NCBI GenBank assembly: GCA_019751575.1
Contig: JAIENF010000644.1
Span: 1-5,624, forward strand
Direction of reading: 5' to 3'
Origin: Burkholderiales bacterium
GTDB lineage: Bacteria; Pseudomonadota; Gammaproteobacteria; Burkholderiales; CAIKXV01
Length of the DNA: 5,624 nucleotides
Each line of letters starts with the position of its first letter. Position 1 is the first letter of the stretch. The position numbers and the translations under genes are program-made. This document shows positions 1 through 5,624 of the stretch, piece by piece. The notes under the pieces were generated by a model. It was not told the DNA's origin, searched no databases, and saw only the letters and a program-made list of their open reading frames with translations.

Positions 1-1238
1 ATGTCGACGATCTCGAAGCGCCAGCCTTCCCAGGTGACGGTGTCGGCGACCTTCGGCAGGCGGCCGGTGAGCAGCATCATCATTCCGCTGAGCGTGTGGT
101 AGCGGCCGCGCTCTTCCTCGGGCACCGCCTGCAGCGCGAGCCTGTCCTTCAGTTCCGGCACGGGGATGTGGCCGTCCAGCAGCCAGCTGCCGTCGTGGCG
201 TTGCACCGCCCATGACGATTCCGGGTCGCGCGGCTTGAACTCGCCGGTGATGGCCTCGATCAGGTCCTGAAGGGTGACGATGCCCTGCACCTCGCCATAC
301 TCGTCGATCACGAAGGCCATGTGGCCCGCGGACGAACGGAAGTTGTCGAGCAGTTCCATGCCGGTGAGGGTTTCGGGCACGAACAGCGGCGACTCCATCG
401 GCTGCTCGGCCAGTGCCTGGACGTCATCGCGGAATGCGCGCGCGAGCCATTGCCGGGCGTTGATGACGCCGACGATCTCGTCCAGGCCGCCCTTCACCAC
501 CGGGAAACGCGCATGGTCGGAGGCTTCGATGCAGGCGAGGTTCTCGGCGAACGGCGCATCGACGTCGAGCACCACGACGTCGGCGCGCGGCACCATCAGC
601 GAGCTGATCTGCCGGTCGTCGAGCCGGAACACGTTGCGCACCATCGTGTGTTCCTGCATCTCGATCACGCCTGCGCTGGCGCCCTCGGTCAGCACGGCAT
701 GGATCTCTTCCTCGGTCATCACGTTCACGCCGCGGTCCTTCACGCGCAGCAACCGCAGCAGCGCATGGGTGGAGATCGACAGCAGGTGGACGAACGGCTT
801 GGCCACCATCGCGAACCATTCGATCGGGAAGGCCACCGCGCGGGCCAGCGCCTCGGGGTGGGTCTGGCCGATCCGCTTGGGCACCAGTTCGCCGATGACG
901 ATGGTGAGGTAGGTGATCACCACGACGACCAGTCCGGTCGCGGCATAGCTGGAATAGGGTGCCAGCACGCCGAACGATTCGAGCCAGCGTGCGAGGGGCT
1001 CCGCGAGCACCGCTTCGCCGACGATGCCGTTCAGCACCCCGATCGAGGTGATGCCGATCTGGATGGCCGACAGGAAACGGGTGGGATCCTCGCCCAGCTT
1101 CACCGCGGCCGCGGCAGCGGGATCGCCGGCATCGACGAGCTTCTGCAGCCGGGACTTGCGGGCGGTGACCAGTGCGATTTCCGACATCGCGAACAGGCCG
1201 TTGAACAGGATCAGTGCGAAAAGTAGCGCGACTTCCAT
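1..1238 (-). CDS. DUF21/CBS/CorC_HlyC ('hemolysin family') membrane transporter, 3' end cut by window
   Basis: Probable inner-membrane ion or polyamine transporter of the CNNM/CorC family; 412 residues are visible and the frame is still open at base 1. From the family's usual 430-450 residues, roughly 20-35 are missing. Seen in order: a DUF21 transmembrane domain (about 1-170) with the family signatures FAMSEIALVTARK (16-28), IQIGITSIGVLNG (59-71) and IGELVPKRIG (115-124); a CBS pair (about 210-335) with MVPRADVVVLD (215-225) and a canonical VIDEYGEVQGIVTLQDLIEA (310-329); and the start of the CorC_HlyC domain (about 345 on). 'Hemolysin' is a historical label. Known relatives include Mg2+ exporters (CorC) and E. 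coli PaeA/YtfL, a polyamine exporter; PaeA resembles it in the visible C-terminal part (FEIVD here, FEVVD there). Substrate cannot be decided. Start: ATG at 1238 gives the hydrophobic first helix; an in-frame GTG at 1247 is possible, and a TAA lies further upstream. The gene follows an RND pump operon after 125 bases. Confidence 0.96.
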   Translation of the reverse strand, partial: MEVALLFALILFNGLFAMSEIALVTARKSRLQKLVDAGDPAAAAAVKLGEDPTRFLSAIQIGITSIGVLNGIVGEAVLAEPLARWLESFGVLAPYSSYAATGLVVVVITYLTIVIGELVPKRIGQTHPEALARAVAFPIEWFAMVAKPFVHLLSISTHALLRLLRVKDRGVNVMTEEEIHAVLTEGASAGVIEMQEHTMVRNVFRLDDRQISSLMVPRADVVVLDVDAPFAENLACIEASDHARFPVVKGGLDEIVGVINARQWLARAFRDDVQALAEQPMESPLFVPETLTGMELLDNFRSSAGHMAFVIDEYGEVQGIVTLQDLIEAITGEFKPRDPESSWAVQRHDGSWLLDGHIPVPELKDRLALQAVPEEERGRYHTLSGMMMLLTGRLPKVADTVTWEGWRFEIVD

Positions 1239-1242
1239 GGAG

Positions 1243-1260
1243 GGCACCCGCGGGGGCGCC
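1243..1260 (-). promoter_or_regulatory. GC-rich hairpin directly before the DUF21 gene start
   Basis: On the transcribed strand GGCGCCC and GGGTGCC can form a 7-bp stem (one G-U pair) with a 4-base loop, ending 4 bases before the ATG at 1238. There is no good Shine-Dalgarno sequence in the usual place; the best purine run, GAAGG at 1263-1259, is about 20 bases from the ATG in linear distance and overlaps the 5' base of the stem. Folding would bring it close to the ATG, or alternatively GAAGG serves the GTG at 1247-1245, which lies inside the stem. A second small inverted repeat (CGGTT/AACCG, 1279-1263) sits just upstream. The pairing is seen in the sequence; any regulatory role is inference. 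Confidence 0.3.
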
Positions 1261-1273
1261 TTCGGTTATGACG

Positions 1274-1309
1274 GAACCGTATCTTACCAAGCTAACGGTG
1301 ACGAAAGGG
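1274..1309 (-). promoter_or_regulatory. Weak candidate promoter for the DUF21 gene
   Basis: About bases 1264-1305 are less GC-rich than the coding sequence around them. On the minus strand TAAGAT at 1286-1281 matches the sigma-70 -10 consensus at 4 of 6 positions. It would start transcription near 1274, some 36 bases before the ATG. No convincing -35 hexamer lies 15-19 bases upstream (the sequence there is CTTTCG/CCTTTC-like). Placement between an upstream operon and a gene of different function makes a promoter here plausible, but the motif match alone is weak. Confidence 0.2.
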
Positions 1310-1363
1310 GAAGGCGGGGCGTGCAGACGGACAGACAGACGGGCGGGTGGGCGGCACGCGTCG
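1300..1363 (-). terminator. Possible Rho-dependent termination region after the RND operon
   Basis: Immediately after the permease stop codon the transcribed strand is pyrimidine-rich, strongly C over G, with repeated CCGCCC, CTGTCTGTCC and CCTTCCCC runs for about 60 bases. Such unstructured C-rich, G-poor RNA is the known hallmark of Rho loading (rut) sites. No stem-loop followed by a U run is present, so an intrinsic terminator is not supported. Composition is observed; the Rho role is inference. Confidence 0.3.
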
Positions 1364-4300
1364 TCAGGATTCCGCCTTGCCCGCGCCGGTGGCTGCGGTC
1401 GGCGCCAGGCCCGGGGCACGCCTGCCGTGCCAGAGCCTGCCGAGCCATTGCACCAGGTCGTCCACATAGGTGAACACCACCGGGATCACGAGCAGCGACA
1501 GCAGCGTGCCGGTCACCAGCCCGCCGATCACCGCGATCGCCATCGGCGAGCGGAAGCTGGGATCGACACCGAGCCCGATCGCGATGGGCAGCATGCCGGC
1601 GCCCATGGCAAGGGTCGTCATCACGATCGGGCGCGCACGCTTGCGGCAGGCATCCATCAGCGCTTCGAAGCGGCCCAGTCCGTGCTCGCGGCGCGCGACG
1701 ATGGCGTAGTCGATCAGCAGGATCGAGTTCTTGGTGGTGATGCCCATCAGCATGATCAGTCCGATCAGGCTGGGCATCGAGAAGCTGCTGTTGGCCGCGA
1801 GCAGCGCGATGAAGGCACCGCCGATGGACAGCGGCAACGCCGCAAGGATGGTCACCGGCTGGAAGAAGTCCTTGAACAGCAGCACCAGCACGATGTAGAT
1901 GCAGAGCACGCCCGTGATCATCGCCACGCCGAAGCTCGCGAACAGCTCGGCCATGACTTCTGCATCGCCGATCGTCGCCCGGGAAACCCCCGGTGGCAGG
2001 GCCGACAGGCTGGGCAGATTCTCGACCGCGGCGACCACGTCGCCGAGCGGCACGTTGTTGAGCTCGATCGCCAGGTTTATGTTTCGCAGCCGGTCGTAGC
2101 GGTTGATCACCGCAGGTCCGCTGTCGATCGACAGGTCGGCGATCGCGTCGATCCGCACCGGTCCGCCCCGGCCGGGCACGGTGAGTTGCGACATCAGCGC
2201 GAGGTCCTGCCGCGCCGCGTCCGGCAGCCTGACCACGATCGGCACCTGCCGCTGCGCGAGGTTGAGCTTGGGCAGGGCGAGGTCGTAGTCGCCGAGGGTG
2301 GCGATGCGCAGGGTATCGGCAATCGTGGTGGAATCGACGCCGGCGTCCGCGGCGCGGGCGAAGTCCGGCCGCACCACCAGTTCCGGCCGGATCAGGCTGG
2401 AGCTCGAATTGACGCCACCGATGCCGGGGATGGTGCGGATGTCGCGTTCGACCGCACGTGCCGCGGCGATCAGCGCCGCGCCGTCGTCGCCTGCGAGCAC
2501 CAGCACGTACTTCTCGCCCGAGCCGCCGAGCCCGACCGTCACCCGTGCACCGGGCAGGCCGGACATGCGCTGGCGCAGGTCGGCCTCGATCGCCTGCTTG
2601 CTGGTGCCGCCGCGTTCCTGCCGCGGCGTGATGTTGATGTTGAGCGTCGCCTTGCGCGCTTCAGCGACCCCGCCCGGCGCGAACGGATCGCCACCTGCGG
2701 TGCCGCCGCCGACGGTGGTGTACACCGTCTTCACATGCGGGTTGCCGGACACCAGCAGGCGCGCGCGTTCGGCCGCGGCGAAGGTGTCCTCGAACCGGCT
2801 TCCCGGTGGCAGCTCGATCTGCACCTGGGTCTGCGACAGGTCGTCGGGCGGGATGAAGCCCTTGGGCAGGAGCGGGATCAGCGCCAGTGAGCCGACGAAG
2901 AAGAGCGCGGCGCCGAAGCTGGTGAGCAGGCGGTGGCGGACGCACCACGCCGCCGCGCGCAGGTAGCCGCGCATCACGCGGCCTTCCGGAGCGGCCTTCT
3001 CCGGGGTGCGCAGCATGTAGGCGGCCATCATCGGCGTCAGCATCCGGGCCACCACCAGTGACGCGAACACCGCGAGCGCGGCGGTCCATCCGAACTGCTT
3101 GAAGAACTTGCCGGCGATGCCGCTCATGAATGCCGTGGGCAGGAACACTGCGACCAGCGTGAAGGTGGTCGCGATCACCGCCAGGCCGATCTCGTCGGCC
3201 GCTTCCATCGCGGCCTGGTAGGGCGTCTTGCCCATGCGCAGGTGGCGCATGATGTTCTCGATCTCGACGATGGCATCGTCGACCAGCACGCCGACCACCA
3301 GCGACAGGCTGAGCAGGGTCACCGTGTTGATCGAGAAGCCCAGCCACCACATGCCGAGGAAGGTCGGGATCGCCGACATCGGCAGCGCGATGGCGGAGAC
3401 GAAGGTCGCGCGCCAGTCGCGCAGGAACAGCCAGACCACGATCACGGCCAGCAGCGCGCCTTCCAGCAGAAGCAGCATCGAGCCTTCGTAGCTGTCCTGC
3501 ACGAAATCGACGAAGTTGAACGCCTCGGTGACGGTGATGTCGGGATGCCGGGCCTTCAGTTCCTCGATGCGTTCGCGCACGCCCCGGGCGACGCTGACCT
3601 CGCTCTCGCCGCGCGCGCGGGTGACCTCGAAGCCGACCACCGGCGCGCCATTGAACAGGGCCGCGCTGCGCCGCTCGGCGATGGTGTCGCTGACGCGGGC
3701 GAGCTGGTCGAGGCGGACGCGGCGTCCGTCGGACAGCGCGATCTCGATCGCGGCGAGTTCCTGCGCCGAGCGCACGGTGGCCAGGGTGCGCACCGCCTGC
3801 TCGCCGCCGCCCAGGTCGATGCGTCCGCCGGACAGTTCACGCTGCAGCTGGCGCAACCCGCGCGAGACCTCGGCAGCCGTCGCGTTGAGCGCGAGCAGGC
3901 GCGCCGGGTCCAGTTCCACCCGAACCTCGCGCGACACGCCGCCGACGCGGGCCACGCCGCCGACGCCGCGCACCGCCAGCAGCGCCTTCGAGGCTTCGTT
4001 GTCGACGAACCAGGACAGCGCCTCCTCGTCCATGCGCGACGAGGACACCGTATAGGTGAGGATCGGCATGCCGGAGATGTTCAGCTTGGAGATGACCGGG
4101 TCGCGCAGGTCGGCCGGCAGGTCTGCGCGGATGCGGTTGACCGCGTCGCGCGTCTCGTCGAGTGCTTCCTGCACCGGCTTCTCGAGGCGGAACTCGACCG
4201 AGATCGTGACCGCGCCGTCCTGCAGCGTCGAATAGATGTGCTTCACGCCCTGCACGCTGGCGACCGAGTTCTCGATCTTGCGCGCGACCTCGGTCTCGAG

Positions 4301-4474
4301 CTGCCCGGGGCCGGCGCCGGGCAGCGCGGCACTGATCGTGATGGTCGGCAGCTCGATGTCCGGGAAGTTCTGGATCTTCATCGCCTGGAAGCCCGCAAGC
4401 CCTGCCAGGGTGAGCAGCACGAACAGCATCACCGTCGGGATCGGGTTGCGGATCGACCATGCGGAGACGTTCAT
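1364..4474 (-). CDS. RND efflux permease, HAE-1 (AcrB/MexB-like) family
   Basis: Complete 1036-residue inner-membrane, proton-driven exporter, the usual family length. Two homologous halves are visible: TM1 (about 10-30), a first periplasmic domain, TM2-TM7 (about 331-537), a second periplasmic domain, and TM8-TM12 (about 845-1002). The proton-relay residues known from AcrB are all present by manual alignment: D399 and D400 in VVGVLVDDAIVEIEN (D407/D408), K915 in GITTKNSILL (K940), R946 (R971) and T953 in RPIVMTTLA (T978). LPKGFIPPDD (536-545) follows TM7 as in relatives. The start is the ATG at 4474, giving MNVSAWSIRNPIPT, the standard N-terminus; a longer open frame upstream to 4963 lies inside the adaptor gene and is not real. 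The ATG overlaps the adaptor stop (ATGA), indicating coupled translation; a GGGG run 7-8 bases upstream is the only possible ribosome site. The substrate is unknown: most phenylalanines of AcrB's deep pocket are absent and the switch-loop region is glycine-rich, so AcrB-like drug range should not be assumed. The last 30 residues are a low-complexity Ala/Gly/Pro tail. Confidence 0.97.
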   Translation of the reverse strand: MNVSAWSIRNPIPTVMLFVLLTLAGLAGFQAMKIQNFPDIELPTITISAALPGAGPGQLETEVARKIENSVASVQGVKHIYSTLQDGAVTISVEFRLEKPVQEALDETRDAVNRIRADLPADLRDPVISKLNISGMPILTYTVSSSRMDEEALSWFVDNEASKALLAVRGVGGVARVGGVSREVRVELDPARLLALNATAAEVSRGLRQLQRELSGGRIDLGGGEQAVRTLATVRSAQELAAIEIALSDGRRVRLDQLARVSDTIAERRSAALFNGAPVVGFEVTRARGESEVSVARGVRERIEELKARHPDITVTEAFNFVDFVQDSYEGSMLLLLEGALLAVIVVWLFLRDWRATFVSAIALPMSAIPTFLGMWWLGFSINTVTLLSLSLVVGVLVDDAIVEIENIMRHLRMGKTPYQAAMEAADEIGLAVIATTFTLVAVFLPTAFMSGIAGKFFKQFGWTAALAVFASLVVARMLTPMMAAYMLRTPEKAAPEGRVMRGYLRAAAWCVRHRLLTSFGAALFFVGSLALIPLLPKGFIPPDDLSQTQVQIELPPGSRFEDTFAAAERARLLVSGNPHVKTVYTTVGGGTAGGDPFAPGGVAEARKATLNINITPRQERGGTSKQAIEADLRQRMSGLPGARVTVGLGGSGEKYVLVLAGDDGAALIAAARAVERDIRTIPGIGGVNSSSSLIRPELVVRPDFARAADAGVDSTTIADTLRIATLGDYDLALPKLNLAQRQVPIVVRLPDAARQDLALMSQLTVPGRGGPVRIDAIADLSIDSGPAVINRYDRLRNINLAIELNNVPLGDVVAAVENLPSLSALPPGVSRATIGDAEVMAELFASFGVAMITGVLCIYIVLVLLFKDFFQPVTILAALPLSIGGAFIALLAANSSFSMPSLIGLIMLMGITTKNSILLIDYAIVARREHGLGRFEALMDACRKRARPIVMTTLAMGAGMLPIAIGLGVDPSFRSPMAIAVIGGLVTGTLLSLLVIPVVFTYVDDLVQWLGRLWHGRRAPGLAPTAATGAGKAES
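4471..4474 (-). other. ATGA stop/start overlap of adaptor and permease
   Basis: The permease ATG (4474-4472) and the adaptor TGA (4473-4471) share bases, forming ATGA. This arrangement is typical of translational coupling by re-initiating ribosomes, which would keep the two pump subunits in proportion. It also fixes the permease start, since the next possible starts upstream lie within the adaptor reading region. Confidence 0.9.
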
Positions 4475-5624
4475 CGTGCGGCCCCGGGTGCCGTTCCGGG
4501 CGCGGCCTTCGAAACCGTGTCGACGATGCGCACCAGGTCTCCGTCGGCGAGGAAGGCGACCCCGCTGCGCACCACGCGCACGCCCTCGGCCAGCCCGCTG
4601 GTGACTTCGATGAAGTCGCGTTCCCGGCGTCCGGTCTCGACCTTCGTCTGCAGCACGCGCCCATCCTCGCCGATGCGGTAGACGTAGGTGAAGCCTTCGC
4701 GCAGCAGCACCGCGGACTGCGGCAGCGTCAGCGCGCGGCTTGCGCCCAGGTCGATCTCGCCGCGCAGGAACATGCCCGGCCTGAGCGGCGAGCCCGCGCT
4801 GCGCAGGTCGACGTACACGATCGCATTGCGCGAACTGGTGTCGACCGTCGGGGCGACGATGCGCACCCGGCCCTCGACCTCGCCGCCGGCCGGCGCGGCC
4901 ACCTTCACCACCTGCCCCGGGCGCACCCGGTGCAGCTGCGCGGCCGGCACTTCGCCGCGCCATTCCAGCCGGCCCTTGCGGATCAGCCGGAACAGTTCCT
5001 GCCCCGGCTGTGCCACCGCACCGACGGTCGCGCCGCGCGCCGAGACGATGCCGTCGTCGGGCGCCACGACGCGCGTATGCCGCAGGCGGAGTTCCTGTGC
5101 CTGCAGCTGCGCGCGCGCCGCGTCGACCCGTGCCTTCGCGGTCGCCTCCGCGGTGAGGAACTGGCCGACCTGCTGCCCGGACAGCGCGCCGCTCGCCTGT
5201 ACCTGGCGCGCACGGTCGGCGTTGGCCTTCGCCTCGCCCAGCGAGGCCTCGGCCTCGGCGAGGGTCGCGCGCTGTAGCGCGAGGTCCGCCTGCACCGTCT
5301 CGTCGGAGAAGGTCGCCAGCAGCGCACCGCGGCGCACGACATCGCCGACGTCGACCTTCACCTCGGTCAGCCGCAGCCCGCTCGCTTCGGCACTGATCAC
5401 GGCCTCCTGCCAGGCCGCGACATTGCCGTTGGCGCTGATGCGCACCTGCAGGTCGCGCAGTTCAGGCCGTACCGTCTCGACGGTCAGGGAGGGCCTCGCG
5501 GCGGACTTGCCGGCCGGCGCGCCCGCCGCCTCGCCTGCGGGCATCCGCAGCGTGCCCATGCCGGCCAGCGCGGCCACGACCGCTGCGACGGCCAGCCACC
5601 GGGGATGGCGCAGTCCCTGGAGCC
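4471..5624 (-). CDS. RND efflux periplasmic adaptor (membrane fusion protein, HlyD/AcrA type), 5' end cut by window
   Basis: Bridges the RND permease to an outer-membrane channel in the periplasm. 383 residues are visible before the TGA at 4473; the frame is open to base 5624, so the true start lies beyond the window. Numbering from the first full codon (5622): residues 7-23 (PRWLAVAAVVAALAGMG) form a hydrophobic signal or anchor helix after basic residues; a Pro/Ala-rich linker follows to about 45; the first half of the lipoyl domain spans about 72-105 (VISAEASGLRLTEVKVDVGD); an Ala/Gln/Arg-rich alpha-hairpin about 110-180; the second lipoyl half about 183-213 with VAPDDGIVSARG; a beta-barrel about 218-295 with LRPGMFLRGEI (280-290); and a membrane-proximal domain about 297-367 with LPQSAVLL. 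No lipobox cysteine is visible near the N-terminus, so membrane attachment by the helix is more likely than lipidation, unless the missing residues change this. A GTG at 5577 or ATG at 5559 could be mistaken for the start but would remove the helix. It overlaps the permease by 4 bases, so the two form an operon; no outer-membrane factor gene is in view. Confidence 0.96.
   Translation of the reverse strand, partial: LQGLRHPRWLAVAAVVAALAGMGTLRMPAGEAAGAPAGKSAARPSLTVETVRPELRDLQVRISANGNVAAWQEAVISAEASGLRLTEVKVDVGDVVRRGALLATFSDETVQADLALQRATLAEAEASLGEAKANADRARQVQASGALSGQQVGQFLTAEATAKARVDAARAQLQAQELRLRHTRVVAPDDGIVSARGATVGAVAQPGQELFRLIRKGRLEWRGEVPAAQLHRVRPGQVVKVAAPAGGEVEGRVRIVAPTVDTSSRNAIVYVDLRSAGSPLRPGMFLRGEIDLGASRALTLPQSAVLLREGFTYVYRIGEDGRVLQTKVETGRRERDFIEVTSGLAEGVRVVRSGVAFLADGDLVRIVDTVSKAAPGTAPGAAR

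Noticed and set aside
321..1226. Plus-strand open frame (301 codons) opposite the DUF21 gene
   Set aside because: His/Asp/Arg-rich antisense shadow; the minus strand encodes a well-conserved DUF21/CBS protein over the same bases.
1326..1340. Short ACAGAC-type tandem repeat in the spacer
   Set aside because: Only about two to three copies of a 4-base unit; too short to call a repeat element.
1239..1363. Metal-sensing riboswitch in front of the DUF21 gene
   Set aside because: The leader is short and I do not recognise the conserved core of any known Mg2+ or Mn2+ riboswitch; only simple hairpins are visible.
424..1467. Minus-strand open frame (347 codons) in a different frame from the DUF21 gene
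   Set aside because: Arg/Ala/Pro/Gly-rich out-of-frame product that runs from inside the permease through the spacer; it has no domain and the correct frame is clear.
1214..2890. Long plus-strand open frame (558 codons) opposite the permease gene
   Set aside because: Its translation is a low-complexity His/Arg/Asp/Gln-rich sequence typical of the antisense of a GC-rich gene, and it crosses the permease stop and the spacer. The minus-strand permease has clear family motifs throughout.
3242..4681. Long plus-strand open frame (479 codons) opposite the permease and adaptor
   Set aside because: Same antisense composition, no recognisable domain, and it spans the junction between two real minus-strand genes.
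4475..4963. 163-codon N-terminal extension of the permease frame
   Set aside because: It lies inside the adaptor coding sequence, is Arg/Gly/Ala low complexity, and the ATG at 4474 gives the family-standard N-terminus.
5575..5577. GTG as the start of the adaptor
   Set aside because: The frame continues open to base 5624 and encodes a basic stretch plus the first half of a hydrophobic helix, so the true start is upstream of the window.

Overview
The window is a GC-rich stretch of bacterial chromosome with three genes, all on the minus strand and read from the high-coordinate end towards base 1. Protein style and base composition suggest a high-GC gammaproteobacterium, perhaps of the Xanthomonadaceae (Xanthomonas, Stenotrophomonas, Lysobacter, Luteimonas). 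That assignment is an impression from the protein sequences; there is no rRNA or other marker here to prove it.

Layout, in transcription order. (1) 5624-4471: the periplasmic adaptor (membrane fusion protein) of an RND efflux pump, cut at its 5' end by the window edge. (2) 4474-1364: the inner-membrane RND permease of the HAE-1 (AcrB/MexB-like) type, complete at 1036 residues, whose ATG overlaps the adaptor stop in an ATGA. (3) 1363-1239: a 125-base spacer. Its first half, read on the transcribed strand, is C-rich and G-poor, which would suit a Rho-dependent terminator. Its second half is less GC-rich and could hold a weak promoter and a hairpin in front of the next gene. (4) 1238-1: a DUF21/CBS/CorC_HlyC membrane protein (the 'hemolysin family', CNNM/CorC/PaeA-like), cut at its 3' end by the window edge.

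How they work together: the adaptor and permease form two parts of a proton-driven tripartite exporter and are almost certainly co-transcribed and translationally coupled. No outer-membrane channel gene or regulator is visible; these may lie upstream of base 5624 or be supplied from elsewhere in the genome. The DUF21 protein is probably an ion or polyamine transporter in its own transcription unit, although read-through from the pump operon is possible.

I found no mobile element, CRISPR array, RNA gene or clearly undescribed system. The observations most worth a second look are the aromatic-poor substrate pocket and enlarged glycine-rich switch loop of the permease, and the structured spacer in front of the DUF21 gene. 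Long open frames on the plus strand are shadows caused by high GC content.
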